A stretch of DNA of 64,000 nucleotides from Comamonadaceae bacterium (GTDB lineage: Bacteria; Pseudomonadota; Gammaproteobacteria; Burkholderiales; Burkholderiaceae_C), in the NCBI GenBank assembly GCA_947450895.1, contig CANFWT010000002.1, positions 29,221 through 93,220 of the forward strand, read 5' to 3'. Position 1 is the first letter of the stretch; each line of letters begins with the position of its first letter. Positions 9,323 through 18,404 of the stretch are shown one piece after another. Under the pieces are notes generated by a model that worked only from the letters and a program-made list of their open reading frames with translations, ran no database searches and had not been told where the DNA came from. Both the position numbers and the translations under genes were made by a program.

Positions 9323-10117
9323 CTACATGGCCCCGGCAAATGCACCGCCATCGACCAGCAGATTTTGCCCTGTGATGTAGCCGGCCAGCGGGCTGCATAG
9401 AAATGCGCACACCGCGCCAAACTCTTCAGGCTGGCCAAAGCGCTGCGCCGGGATGCCCTTACGGCGCAGCGCCGCCAGCGCATCAACGCTTTGGCCTGAT
9501 TTTTGCGCTGCCGCAGCGAACAGGCCGCCCAGCCGGTCGGTGTCGAAGGCACCAGGCAGGAGGTTGTTGACGGTGACACCCTGCGCCGCAATGCCGCTGC
9601 GCGCCAGGCCAGCCACAAACCCGGTCAGTCCGCTGCGCGCGCCGTTGGAAAGGCCCAGGGCGTCGATCGGCGCTTTTACTGCGCTAGAAGTGATGTTGAT
9701 GATGCGGCCAAAGCCACGTTCGGCCATGGCGTCCACTGTGGCCTTGATCAGCGCAATGGGGGTCAGCATATTGGCATCCACGGCGCGGATCCAGTCGTCT
9801 CGCTCCCAGTCGCGGAAGTTGCCGCTGGGGGGACCGCCGGCGTTGGTGACCACAATATCGAAGTCACGCCGGATCGCAAACACTGCCGCGCGCCCAGCCT
9901 GCGTCGTGATGTCTTGGGCGCAGACCTGCACTTGGGCTTGGTTGCCTGGGCCGCGCTGCGCTCGGATGCCTTCCGCCGCAGCCTCAAGAACGTCGGCGCG
10001 GCGTGCCACCATGAGCACGTTCACACCTTCCAAGACCAAGGCCCGGGCGCAACCCCAACCCAAGCCCCGACTGGCCCCGCACACCAACGCCCATCTACCT
10101 TGCAGTCCCAAATCCAT
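9323..10117 (-). CDS. Short-chain dehydrogenase/reductase (SDR)
   Basis: The 264-residue protein shows the classical SDR cofactor motif as GASRGLGWGCA (residues 14-24), NAGGPPSG in place of NNAG, and the catalytic region INITSSAVKAP...LGLSNGARSGL. The usual YxxxK reads S-N-G-A-R, so the catalytic Tyr is replaced by Asn and the Lys by Arg. That substitution is seen in a subgroup of SDRs found next to aromatic or lipid genes and casts doubt on standard dehydrogenase chemistry. C-terminal LCSPLAGYITGQNLLVDGG is typical. The substrate is unknown; the gene is 79 bases upstream of the quinone oxidoreductase gene. Confidence 0.88.
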   Translation of the reverse strand: MDLGLQGRWALVCGASRGLGWGCARALVLEGVNVLMVARRADVLEAAAEGIRAQRGPGNQAQVQVCAQDITTQAGRAAVFAIRRDFDIVVTNAGGPPSGNFRDWERDDWIRAVDANMLTPIALIKATVDAMAERGFGRIINITSSAVKAPIDALGLSNGARSGLTGFVAGLARSGIAAQGVTVNNLLPGAFDTDRLGGLFAAAAQKSGQSVDALAALRRKGIPAQRFGQPEEFGAVCAFLCSPLAGYITGQNLLVDGGAFAGAM

Positions 10118-10132
10118 GACTTTCCCCTTTGC

Positions 10133-11128
10133 TTAAATTTTGCTATTGCCATCGGCCAACGCTTTGCTGCGTGTGCAGACAAATACGCCACCCATCACCA
10201 AAACCGTGCCTCCCAACACCCAAGGTGTTAAAGGCTCGTCCAGAAACCATGCTGACATCACCAGGGTCGACATAGGCCCCACCATGCCCACTTGGGCGGC
10301 CAGGCCAGCGCCCAGGCGCTCAATTGCCAACATCACCAGCACCACCGGCACTACGGTGCATGCGGTAGCGTTGAGCGCTGACAGCCACCAGACCGAAGTA
10401 TCCAAGCCCGCCAGCGAAGACCAGGGGCGCAAAATGGCAAATTGTCCGATACAGAACACACAGGCCACGCAGCTGGCCAGTCCCACCAAGCGCAACGCGC
10501 CCAATCGGCGGACCATCTCGCCGCTGTAAGAGAGATACAACGCGTAACTGATGGCGCTGGCAAACACCAAGCCCGCACCGAGGCCAACGTTGGCGCCAGT
10601 CAGGCGAGCCTCGTGACCAAACACCGAAAGCACGCCGCCGTAGCTGATTGCCAGCCCGGCCCACTGGAAACGGCTGATGGGTCTGCGGTAGAGCAAGGCG
10701 CCCAAGATCAACACCAGCGTGGGATTGAGGTACAGAATCAGCCGCTCAAAGGAGGCGCTGACATAGGCCAGGCCTGCGAAATCCAGAAAACTGGCCAGGT
10801 AATAGCCCGTAAAACCCAGCCAGGCTACGCCCAATAGATCGGCTCGGGTCAAGGCTGGGGCCGACTTTGCAGCGCGTGTGCGGCCTGCCCACCAGGCCAT
10901 CGCCGCGAAGAAGGGCAAGGCCAGCAGCATGCGCAGCATCAGCAAGGTGATCGCATCGACACCATGGCGATAGGCCAGTTTTACGATGATGGCCTTGCCA
11001 CTGAACGCGATCGCACCCAACAAGGCCAATACCACCCCCCCGGCCATCGATGGCGTGACCGAAGCAGAGGCTTTGGATGGCGAGCCTGGCGAGGATGAAA
11101 GGGAGGTGCGGTGCACTTTGGGCGGCAC
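10133..11128 (-). CDS. DMT-superfamily (EamA) transporter
   Basis: The protein has about ten hydrophobic segments in two EamA repeats, with blocks such as GAIAFSGKAIIVKLAYRHG, SASFERLILYLNPTLVLILG and GPMSTLVMSAWFLDEPLTPW. The last of these is the usual end of the second repeat. Family members export amino acids or other metabolites across the inner membrane; the substrate cannot be told. The GTG at 11128 gives 331 residues with a Ser-rich N-terminal tail; an ATG at 11047 would start just before the first membrane segment and is a good alternative. It ends 15 bases before the SDR start and likely shares its transcript. Confidence 0.88.
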   Translation of the reverse strand: MPPKVHRTSLSSSPGSPSKASASVTPSMAGGVVLALLGAIAFSGKAIIVKLAYRHGVDAITLLMLRMLLALPFFAAMAWWAGRTRAAKSAPALTRADLLGVAWLGFTGYYLASFLDFAGLAYVSASFERLILYLNPTLVLILGALLYRRPISRFQWAGLAISYGGVLSVFGHEARLTGANVGLGAGLVFASAISYALYLSYSGEMVRRLGALRLVGLASCVACVFCIGQFAILRPWSSLAGLDTSVWWLSALNATACTVVPVVLVMLAIERLGAGLAAQVGMVGPMSTLVMSAWFLDEPLTPWVLGGTVLVMGGVFVCTRSKALADGNSKI

Positions 11129-11300
11129 GCGAAACGTAACCGAATTTGCAAAATACGCCCATTGTCACTTGCTTCCAGGCCAAGGTTTGCGCTCTGTCAT
11201 CTACAAATGACGATTCCAGGCATAGGATGTCCCAAAAGCGCTCCCGAGATGCCAGACAAGCCCTTCAGGCTGCTAGACACCGCTGTAATTTTGTCGCCAA

Positions 11301-11678
11301 TCAGTCCCGGACTCCGAGCACACGCTTGGCCATCTCGTAGTTTGCGTCGGTAGGGTCAAGGCGCCAACCGGCAGTGAGCATGCGGTTCATAAACTGCCGG
11401 TTGTATAAAAATGGAAACACCAGCTGGGACAGCCCCAATGACACCACCGTGATCAGAAAGTGCAACACACCGACACCCAGCTCCCCCCGAACCACTGGCA
11501 CAAACCAACCAAAAACCAGGTAAGTCCAGCTAAAGCCAAGAAAGCCCTTCTTTACCAAGCCCGAGTCGGTATGGATGATGCGCACCGGCTTTTGCAATCC
11601 CAGAATCAGCACGCCACCAGCGATAACGCCGACCAGAATCAGAAAACCCAAACCATGGAACACGGAAAAATCGCCCAT
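11301..11678 (-). CDS. Small membrane protein of unknown function
   Basis: From the ATG at 11678 the protein has 125 residues with three hydrophobic stretches: an N-terminal one (GFLILVGVIAGGVLILGL), a second one reading WTYLVFGWFVPVVRGELG and a third (VLHFLITVVSLGLSQLVFPFLYN). The block GFSWTYLVFGWF followed by RGE and then YNRQFMNRMLTAGW resembles small membrane proteins that share a GFSWxxxxFGxxPxxxRGD signature (DUF2628-like), and whose role is not known. A longer frame runs to 11843 but would overlap the divergent Mg2+ ATPase gene, so I use the internal start. Confidence 0.72.
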   Translation of the reverse strand: MGDFSVFHGLGFLILVGVIAGGVLILGLQKPVRIIHTDSGLVKKGFLGFSWTYLVFGWFVPVVRGELGVGVLHFLITVVSLGLSQLVFPFLYNRQFMNRMLTAGWRLDPTDANYEMAKRVLGVRD

Positions 11679-11779
11679 ATTTGGCCTTCCCACAACAGTG
11701 GTCCCAGTATAGGGCGGGCGAACGCGCGGCACCCCAACGGATGGCGTAAGCGGCGGGGTCAGCGCGCGCGCGCCAACCG

Positions 11780-14494
11780 ATGAACCGTCCGGAGCGCTTT
11801 TTCGGCTTAAGCGCTTTTTTGCGCCGTTACCGCCGCAGGTCACACTTTGGTAGCGCAGCCCTGCTCAGCGTGATCGGCAGTCACGGCGCTGTGCCCGCGC
11901 GGCGCCCGCCCTTGGGCAAAGCCTTGGCAGAAACCGCGCGCAAGACCCCCGCCGCGGCGCTGGCGCGCTTGGGTAGCCGCGAAACGGGTCTGAGCAGCGA
12001 AGAAGCAGCACAACGCCTGGCCCAATTTGGACCCAACGAGGTGGACCACGAAAAGCCACTATCTCCCTGGATGCACCTTTGGCTGTGCTACAAAAATCCG
12101 TTCAACCTGCTGCTCACGGTCTTGGCCGCAGTGTCTTACAGCACCGGCGATGCCAAGGGAACCACGGTCATCAGCGTGATGGTTGTCCTGAGCAGTGGCA
12201 TACGCTTTGTGCAGGAGGGTCGTTCCCGCAGCACCGCTGAAGGACTTAAAGCCTTGGTCAGCAACTCCGCAACCGTAGTGCGTGACGGCATCCACCGGGA
12301 ACTGCCGATGCGTGATGTGGTTCCGGGGGACCTCGTTGCCCTGTCCGCCGGGGACATGATTGCGGCCGACTGCCGTGTGCTCCAAGCGCGGGACCTGTTT
12401 GTCTCTCAGTCCGCGATGACTGGCGAATCCTTGCCCTTGGAAAAAGTGTCGCTCGCCGCCCAGACTGCAGGCCAGACCACCGCGCTAGAGCAAAACAATC
12501 TGGTGTTCATGGGCACCAACGTGGTTTCCGGTACCGCCACCGCCTTGGTGGTGACCACTGGCGCACACACGTACTTTGGAACCCTGGCAGCCAGCGCATC
12601 GGTCAGCGAGGCGGCGCCCAACGCGTTTCAAGCCGGCGTCAACAGCGTCAGCTGGCTTCTGATTCGCTTCGCGCTGGTCATGGTGCCCATTGTGTTCGTG
12701 GTCAACGGCATCACCAAAAATGACTGGCCGCAAGCATTTTTGTTCGCACTGTCTGTGGCCGTGGGTTTGACACCGGAAATGTTGCCCATGATCGTGACCT
12801 CAACTCTGGCCAAGGGCGCGCTGGCGCTGTCACGCAAAAAAGTGGTGGTCAAGCGGCTCGATGCGATTCAAAATTTTGGCGCGATGGACGTCTTGTGTAC
12901 CGACAAAACCGGCACGCTGACCCAAGACAAAATTGCACTGGCGCACCACGCAGACATCTTCGGCCAACCCTCGGACGAGGTACTTGGCTTTGCATTTCTC
13001 AACAGCCACTACCAAACCGGTCTGAAAAACCTCCTTGACCGCGCGGTGCTGGAGCACGTGGAATTGGCGACTGAGCTGCAGTTGGAGGCCAACTACCGAA
13101 AAATAGACGAAATACCGTTTGACTTTCAGCGCCGGCGCATGTCGGTGGTGGTCAGCGAGCGCGAGCACCACCATGAGCTGATTTGCAAAGGCGCCTTGGA
13201 GGAAGTGCTGGCAGTTTGCACATCGGTGCGCGTCGACCGGGGCCACGGACTGCAGGACCTTCCCTTGGATGCGGACCTGGTGGCCCAGGTCCACCAGGTC
13301 ACCGCTGCAATGGCGCAAGACGGCCTGCGCGTGGTGGCAGTGGCGATGAAGGAGTTGTCTTTGAACCAGACCAGCTTTGGCGTGGTTGACGAGTCGCAAC
13401 TCACGCTGCTGGGCTACGTCGCTTTTTTGGATCCCCCTAAAGACAGCGCAGCGCCCGCCTTGGCCGCGCTGGCCGCGCACGGCGTTCAGCTCAAGGTGCT
13501 CACGGGAGACAACGCGCTGGTGACCGCCCATGTGTGCCGCCAAGTCGGCTTGGCAAGCAAATCCGTCTTGGTCGGTCCAACGATCGACCGCATGGGCGAC
13601 GCGGCCTTAGCCCGCGCGGTGGAAGCGCATCAGATTTTTGCCAAGCTCACCCCCTTGCACAAAGAACGCATCGTTCGCTCGCTGCGCAGCAATGGCCATG
13701 TGGTTGGATTTATGGGTGACGGCATCAATGATGCGCCGGCCTTACGGGCCGCCGACATCGGTATTTCGGTGGACTCGGCCGTCGACATTGCCAAGGAAGC
13801 GGCCGACATCATCCTGCTGGAAAAAAGCCTGATGGTGTTGGACCAGGGGGTCGTCGAGGGACGCTCTACCTTCTCCAACATGCTCAAGTACATCCGCATG
13901 ACCGCCAGTTCCAATTTTGGCAACGTATTGTCCGTGTTGGTGGCCAGCGCTTTTTTACCGTTCTTGCCCATGCTTCCTTTACAGCTGTTGGTGCAAAACC
14001 TGTTTTATGACATCGCACAAACCGGCATTCCCTTCGACCGGGTTGACACTGAACTCGTCGCCCAGCCACTGCACTGGCGCCCCGACGACATCGGTCGCTT
14101 CATGCTGTTTTTTGGGCCTATCAGCTCTCTATTTGACATCGCCACGTTCGCGGTCATGTGGTGGGTGTTCGGCGCCAACACCGTGGGACAACAGACCCTG
14201 TTCCAGTCCGGTTGGTTCGTGGTCGGCTTGCTGACGCAAACCCTGGTGGTACACATGATCCGCACACCCAAACTGCCATTCATCGAAAGCCGTGCCGCAG
14301 CTCCGCTACTGGCTACCAGCCTGCTCATCATGGCGCTCGGCATCTACTTACCCATGGGGTCCATGGCCGCTTATTTCAAATTGCAAGCGCTGCCGCTGGC
14401 TTACTTCGCCTGGCTGGCGGCGCTGCTGGGCGGCTATTTGGGACTTACGACACTAATGAAGCGCTACTACATACGGCGCTTTGGATGGCAGTAA
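11780..14494 (+). CDS. mgtA: P-type Mg2+-importing ATPase (MgtA/MgtB type)
   Basis: The 904-residue type IIIB P-type ATPase imports Mg2+ across the inner membrane. It has the cation-ATPase N-terminal domain (about residues 60-125), the actuator loop MTGESLPLEK, the membrane-4 motif VGLTPEMLPMIVTSTLAKGA typical of MgtA/MgtB, the phosphorylation site DKTGTLT with Asp375, LTGDNALVTAHVCRQVGL, and MGDGINDAPALRAADIGISV. The C-terminal half holds six membrane segments including NLFYDIAQTGIPFDRVD. Length matches MgtA (about 900). No long upstream leader with an Mg2+ sensor was seen: only about 100 bases separate it from the divergent small membrane protein. Confidence 0.95.
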   Translation: MNRPERFFGLSAFLRRYRRRSHFGSAALLSVIGSHGAVPARRPPLGKALAETARKTPAAALARLGSRETGLSSEEAAQRLAQFGPNEVDHEKPLSPWMHLWLCYKNPFNLLLTVLAAVSYSTGDAKGTTVISVMVVLSSGIRFVQEGRSRSTAEGLKALVSNSATVVRDGIHRELPMRDVVPGDLVALSAGDMIAADCRVLQARDLFVSQSAMTGESLPLEKVSLAAQTAGQTTALEQNNLVFMGTNVVSGTATALVVTTGAHTYFGTLAASASVSEAAPNAFQAGVNSVSWLLIRFALVMVPIVFVVNGITKNDWPQAFLFALSVAVGLTPEMLPMIVTSTLAKGALALSRKKVVVKRLDAIQNFGAMDVLCTDKTGTLTQDKIALAHHADIFGQPSDEVLGFAFLNSHYQTGLKNLLDRAVLEHVELATELQLEANYRKIDEIPFDFQRRRMSVVVSEREHHHELICKGALEEVLAVCTSVRVDRGHGLQDLPLDADLVAQVHQVTAAMAQDGLRVVAVAMKELSLNQTSFGVVDESQLTLLGYVAFLDPPKDSAAPALAALAAHGVQLKVLTGDNALVTAHVCRQVGLASKSVLVGPTIDRMGDAALARAVEAHQIFAKLTPLHKERIVRSLRSNGHVVGFMGDGINDAPALRAADIGISVDSAVDIAKEAADIILLEKSLMVLDQGVVEGRSTFSNMLKYIRMTASSNFGNVLSVLVASAFLPFLPMLPLQLLVQNLFYDIAQTGIPFDRVDTELVAQPLHWRPDDIGRFMLFFGPISSLFDIATFAVMWWVFGANTVGQQTLFQSGWFVVGLLTQTLVVHMIRTPKLPFIESRAAAPLLATSLLIMALGIYLPMGSMAAYFKLQALPLAYFAWLAALLGGYLGLTTLMKRYYIRRFGWQ

Positions 14495-14512
14495 GGCGCC
14501 CATTGAGGCGCC
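14495..14512 (+). terminator. Possible weak terminator or stem after mgtA
   Basis: Two GGCGCC hexamers separated by six bases directly overlap the end of mgtA and could form a 6-bp stem followed by GTTT. The T-tract is poor, so this is only a candidate. Confidence 0.3.
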
Positions 14513-14658
14513 GTTTGGCGCGCACTGCAGCAAAGCCAGGGGCGCCGACACAACAACACTCCTGTAAAGCCGGGTAAAGGTCCGCCGAATGGTCAACACC
14601 CGGGCCCACAGCGCGTTGTAAGCGCATGGCAGTTTCGCCATGGCACAGAAAGTACAAG

Positions 14659-14976
14659 ATGTTGAAAAGCTCGCTCGTTACCGCATTGCTCGCTTTCTCT
14701 GGCTTGATGGCACAAGCACAAACTACAAGCCAAACCCCAGCGACCCCCGCAGCGCCGGCCAAAGTCGCCGCACCCGCACCCGCAAGCTCGACACCGAGCA
14801 CAAAGCCGGCATCAGCCGCGCCAGCACCGGCCACACCAGCGCCTGAAGTCAAGCAATCCAAAACCGGTATTTGCCACGACCAAAGCAGCAAAGGCTACAA
14901 ACAGCTCAAGAAATTCACCGAATTCAAGAGCATGGAAGACTGTATCAAGAGTGGTGGACGGGCAGCCAAAAAATAG
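14659..14976 (+). CDS. Small exported protein with Ala/Pro-rich linker and C-terminal CH...GGR motif
   Basis: From the ATG at 14659 the protein is 105 residues long. Residues 1-21 are a Sec signal peptide (MLKSSLVTALLAFSGLMAQA). Residues about 22-68 form an Ala/Pro/Thr-rich linker of low complexity. The end is a compact block with ICHDQSSKGYKQLKKF, then TEFKSMEDCIKSGGR. This spacing of two cysteines with CH, SxxY, F and GGR resembles a small tail domain found at the C-terminus of secreted nucleases and some cell-surface proteins, here without the enzyme. An upstream ATG at 14626 is in frame but gives a poor signal peptide. Function unknown. Confidence 0.75.
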   Translation: MLKSSLVTALLAFSGLMAQAQTTSQTPATPAAPAKVAAPAPASSTPSTKPASAAPAPATPAPEVKQSKTGICHDQSSKGYKQLKKFTEFKSMEDCIKSGGRAAKK

Positions 14977-15147
14977 TTCTGGGCCTTCACAGCAGCCTGA
15001 AGTCGGGCCTGGCAAGCCGACTTTAGGCCCGCTGCAAGTTAAGACCCAAAAACAGGACACCACCGGCCTGAAAACGCCATGCTGGAGCCCGCCAGCCACC
15101 GCAACACCGGCATTGACAATGCCCTGTGCACATTTGGTGCGCGAAAC

Positions 15148-15175
15148 AAAAAAAAGGGCTTACCAATGTAAGCCC
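15148..15175 (-). terminator. Rho-independent terminator after tRNA-Val
   Basis: Read leftward, a perfect 8-bp stem GGGCTTAC/GTAAGCCC with a 4-base loop (15156-15175) is followed by eight T. It lies about 20 bases past the tRNA CCA end. Confidence 0.85.
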
Positions 15176-15196
15176 CTTCGATAACAGCAGAAGTGG

Positions 15197-15272
15197 TGGT
15201 GGGTGATGACGGGCTCGAACCGCCGACCTACGCCGTGTAAAGGCGCCGCTCTACCAACTGAGCTAATCACCC
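15197..15272 (-). tRNA. tRNA-Val (anticodon UAC)
   Basis: The 76-base cloverleaf has acceptor arms GGGTGAT/ATCACCC, a D-arm GCTC/GAGC around AGTTGGTA, an anticodon loop TTTACAC giving UAC, a T-arm containing GGTTCGAGCC, and an encoded CCA end. It starts 13 bases after the hupB stop codon on the same strand and before a single terminator, so processing from a shared hupB-tRNA transcript is likely. Confidence 0.97.
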
Positions 15273-15285
15273 CACTTGTACAAAT

Positions 15286-15558
15286 TCAGTTCAACGCATC
15301 TTTCAAGGCTTTGCCTGGACGAAACTTCGGAACATTTGATTGCGCGATTTTAATCGCAACGCCAGTGCTTGGATTGCGCCCGGCGCGGGCAGCGCGTTGG
15401 CTCACCACAAAAGTTCCAAAACCCACCAAAGTCACTGCGTCCTTGTTTTTCAACGTCATTGTCACCGCGCCCAAAACCGCTTCCAGCGCGCGCGCAGCGC
15501 AAGCCTTAGAAAGGTCAGCGTGCTCGGCGATGTGTTCAATCAATTCAGCCTTGTTCAT
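15286..15558 (-). CDS. hupB: DNA-binding protein HU-beta
   Basis: The 90-residue nucleoid protein begins [18 protein letters not shown] and carries the HU signature [19 protein letters not shown] with the DNA-binding beta arm ([19 protein letters not shown]). HU bends and compacts DNA. Length is exactly that of the family. A frame extends further upstream, but the ATG at 15558 is the family start. The leader contains a stem GCCTCGC/GCGAGGC (15586-15601). Confidence 0.97.
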   Translation of the reverse strand: MNKAELIEHIAEHADLSKACAARALEAVLGAVTMTLKNKDAVTLVGFGTFVVSQRAARAGRNPSTGVAIKIAQSNVPKFRPGKALKDALN

Positions 15559-15585
15559 GGCAGGTCCCTGGTTACACCCGGCAAT

Positions 15586-15601
15586 GCCTCGCAAGCGAGG
15601 C
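15586..15601 (-). promoter_or_regulatory. Stem-loop in the hupB leader
   Basis: GCCTCGC, two A, GCGAGGC form a perfect dyad 28 bases before the hupB start codon. No T-tract follows on either strand, so it is not a terminator of pgsA. It could affect mRNA stability or translation. Confidence 0.4.
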
Positions 15602-15720
15602 GGTTCAAAGCGGAGCTGAAGTTTATGCGCAATCTCCGCCGCGTTTTGGCGCCGAGCGCAAAAAAATTGGTTTTCGGCCAAAGCCACGCCGAGCCCGGCC
15701 CGCTCACTTGCCACGCTACG

Positions 15721-16296
15721 CTATTTGTTGCGTGCCCGAATTTCCGGGATTGCCTTTTGCAGATAAAACACCATGGACCACACCGTCAGACCGGCCGCAG
15801 CCCACATCAACACCACGCCCCAGGAGTGCGTGTCGACGGCGCCCAACAACAGACCGTCAAACAACAGGAAGGGAATGGCCACCATTTGCGCCACCGTCTT
15901 GAGCTTGCCGATCATATGAACCGCCACGCTCTTAGAGGCGCCAATTTGCGCCATCCATTCGCGCAAGGCGGAAATGGCAATCTCGCGCCCAATAATGATG
16001 AGCGCCACAAATACGTCGGCGCGCTGCAAGTGCACCAGCACCAGCACACAGGCGCAGACCAAAAACTTGTCCGCTACCGGGTCTAGAAAAGCGCCAAACG
16101 ACGAAGTTTGGTTGAGCTTGCGCGCCAGGTAGCCGTCCAGCCAGTCGGTCAGCGCGAACACCACGAACATCAGGGTGGCAGCCAGGTTTTTTTCCGCCAT
16201 CGTGGCGGTCCCCTCAGGCAGGTAAAACACCCCGGCAATCAAAGGAATCGCAAAAATGCGCGTCCATGTCAAAAGCGTCGGGATGGTGGTGAACAT
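15721..16296 (-). CDS. pgsA: CDP-diacylglycerol-glycerol-3-phosphate 3-phosphatidyltransferase
   Basis: The 191-residue inner-membrane enzyme makes phosphatidylglycerol phosphate, the first step to phosphatidylglycerol and cardiolipin. It contains the CDP-alcohol phosphotransferase signature as DWLDGYLARKLN and SFGAFLDPVADK with its conserved Asp residues, and several membrane segments. It begins MFTTIPTLLTWTRI, the usual family start. The gene follows uvrC by 19 bases, a pairing common in proteobacteria. Confidence 0.96.
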   Translation of the reverse strand: MFTTIPTLLTWTRIFAIPLIAGVFYLPEGTATMAEKNLAATLMFVVFALTDWLDGYLARKLNQTSSFGAFLDPVADKFLVCACVLVLVHLQRADVFVALIIIGREIAISALREWMAQIGASKSVAVHMIGKLKTVAQMVAIPFLLFDGLLLGAVDTHSWGVVLMWAAAGLTVWSMVFYLQKAIPEIRARNK

Positions 16297-16315
16297 GGCA
16301 GAGATTGTGGCACGG

Positions 16316-18301
16316 CTAATGGAGCGCCCGGTAAATCTCTTCAGCCAATTCAGGCGATATTCCGTCCACCGAGGCAATGTCCTTGGCGCTGGCCATGGCC
16401 ACGCCGCGCACGCCACCAAAACGCTGTAGCAGCTTGGCCCGGCGCTTGGGGCCCACGCCGGGAATTTCTTCGAGCTTGCCGCCACTCAGGCGCACCCTGG
16501 CGCGCTGGGCGCGCATGCCGGTGATGGCAAAGCGGTGCGCCTCGTCGCGAATCTGGGCCACCAGCATCAAAGCAGCCGAGTCGGCGCCCAGGTAGACCTT
16601 GTCCCGCCCATCGGCAAACACCAGCTCCTCTAAGCCCACTTTGCGTCCCTCGCCCTTTTCCACGCCGACGATCAGCGACAAGTCCAGGCCCAGGCCCTCA
16701 AACACTTCGCGCGCCATAGACACCTGGCCTTTGCCGCCGTCCACCAGCACCAGGTCGGGCAGGCGGTCGCTGCCCGAGGGGGCCACGCCTGCGTGTTTGG
16801 CCTGCGCCAGCGCCTCGGCGGTTTTGCTGTAGCGCCGCGTCAGCACTTGGCGCATTGCCGCATAGTCGTCACCGGGGGTGATATCGGCAATGTTGTAGCG
16901 CCGGTACTGCGCGTTTTGCATGGCGTGGTGCTGAAACACCACGCACGAGGCCTGGGTGGCTTCACCGGCGGTGTGCGAGATGTCAAAGCACTCAATGCGC
17001 AGGGCGTCCAGGTCTTCGTTGGTCAGGTCAAGCGCCTCGGCCAGCGCGCGGGTGCGGGCTTGCTGCGAGCCTTCTTCGGCCAGCAATCGCGCCAGTTGCA
17101 GCGCGGCATTGGTCTGCGCCATGTCCAACCAGGCACGGCGCTGTTCGCGCGGCTGGTGCAGCGCGGTGACCTTGAAGCCGTGTTGCTCGGACAGCGCGGA
17201 CAACAGCGCCTTGCCCACCGGGTGGCTGACCACCAGCACCGAGGGCATGGGCACACCGATGTAGTGCTGCGCCAAAAAGGCTTGCAGCACCTGGACTTCG
17301 ACCTGACCTTCCAGCGCCGCGTTGGCGTCTGCCGGGGCCTCGTCGTCTGTGTCCATCAGCACCGCGGCGTCTTCTACGTGCACCGGAAAGTAGGGCCGGT
17401 CGCCCAGGTGCCGCCCGCCGCGCACCATGGCCAGGTTGACGCAGGCTTTGCCTCCCTGCACTTTCACCGCCAAGATGTCCACGTCGCGGTCCGACACGTT
17501 GTCCACCGACTGCTGGTGCAGCACATTGGACAGCGCCGCCACCTGGTTGCGCAGCTCGGCGGCCTGCTCAAATTCCAGGCGCTCGGCGTGCGCCATCATG
17601 CGACCCTCCAGCGAGCGCATGACCTCTTGGGCGTCGCCGCGCAAGAACTTTTGCGCGTCTTGCACGTCTTGCGCGTAGTCGGCGGCGCTGATGTGGCCCA
17701 CACAAGGGCCTGAGCAGCGCTTGATCTGGTAGAGCAAACACGGGCGCGTGCGGTTGCTAAACACCGAGTCTTCGCAAGTGCGCAGGCGAAACACTTTTTG
17801 CATGAGCAAAATCGCCTCTTTCACCGCCCAGGCGCTGGGATAGGGGCCAAAGTAATGGTGTTTTTTCTCCACGCCGCCGCGGTAATAGGCCACGCGCGAA
17901 AACTGCTGGGGCGCGGTCCCGGTTTTGGCACCGCCACCTCCAGCCGTTAGCGGCGCCTCAGACGCCGCCGTCATCTTCAAATAGGGGTAGCTCTTGTCGT
18001 CCCGAAACAGGATGTTGTACTTCGGGTTGAGCGTCTTGATGAGGTTGTTTTCCAGCAACAGCGCTTCGGCCTCGGACCGCACCACGGTGGTCTCCAAACG
18101 CACGATCTTGCTCACCATGTGGCCAATGCGGGTGCCGCCGTGGTTTTTTTGGAAGTAGCTGGCCACCCGCTTTTTCAGGCTGATGGCCTTGCCAACGTAC
18201 AAAACCTGGTCCTGCGCATCAAAGTAGCGGTAGACGCCGGGCAGCGTGGGCAAGGCTGCGACCTGGCGCAATAGTTCTTCGGAATGTTCGGCAACGCTCA
18301 T
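16316..18301 (-). CDS. uvrC: Excinuclease ABC subunit C
   Basis: The 661-residue nuclease makes both incisions in nucleotide excision repair with UvrB. It has a GIY-YIG domain ([25 protein letters not shown]), a Cys-rich stretch [15 protein letters not shown], a UVR motif near residues 205-240 ([20 protein letters not shown]), the RNase H-like second nuclease domain ([31 protein letters not shown]) and C-terminal helix-hairpin-helix motifs ([17 protein letters not shown]). Start at 18301 ([11 protein letters not shown]) fits the family. It is divergent from earP with about 100 bases between. Confidence 0.97.
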   Translation of the reverse strand: MSVAEHSEELLRQVAALPTLPGVYRYFDAQDQVLYVGKAISLKKRVASYFQKNHGGTRIGHMVSKIVRLETTVVRSEAEALLLENNLIKTLNPKYNILFRDDKSYPYLKMTAASEAPLTAGGGGAKTGTAPQQFSRVAYYRGGVEKKHHYFGPYPSAWAVKEAILLMQKVFRLRTCEDSVFSNRTRPCLLYQIKRCSGPCVGHISAADYAQDVQDAQKFLRGDAQEVMRSLEGRMMAHAERLEFEQAAELRNQVAALSNVLHQQSVDNVSDRDVDILAVKVQGGKACVNLAMVRGGRHLGDRPYFPVHVEDAAVLMDTDDEAPADANAALEGQVEVQVLQAFLAQHYIGVPMPSVLVVSHPVGKALLSALSEQHGFKVTALHQPREQRRAWLDMAQTNAALQLARLLAEEGSQQARTRALAEALDLTNEDLDALRIECFDISHTAGEATQASCVVFQHHAMQNAQYRRYNIADITPGDDYAAMRQVLTRRYSKTAEALAQAKHAGVAPSGSDRLPDLVLVDGGKGQVSMAREVFEGLGLDLSLIVGVEKGEGRKVGLEELVFADGRDKVYLGADSAALMLVAQIRDEAHRFAITGMRAQRARVRLSGGKLEEIPGVGPKRRAKLLQRFGGVRGVAMASAKDIASVDGISPELAEEIYRALH

Positions 18302-18404
18302 GGCGCCGATTGTCCGTCTGTTTAGGTGCGCGTTCCGGGCGGCCGGTACATTCGAGCGACACATCCAGGTCCGCGCAATTCGCCCGCCGCGGCTGGTGTG
18401 GACA

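Noticed and set aside
11679..11843. Longer start of the small membrane protein
   Set aside because: It would overlap the divergent Mg2+ ATPase start and adds a low-complexity tail.
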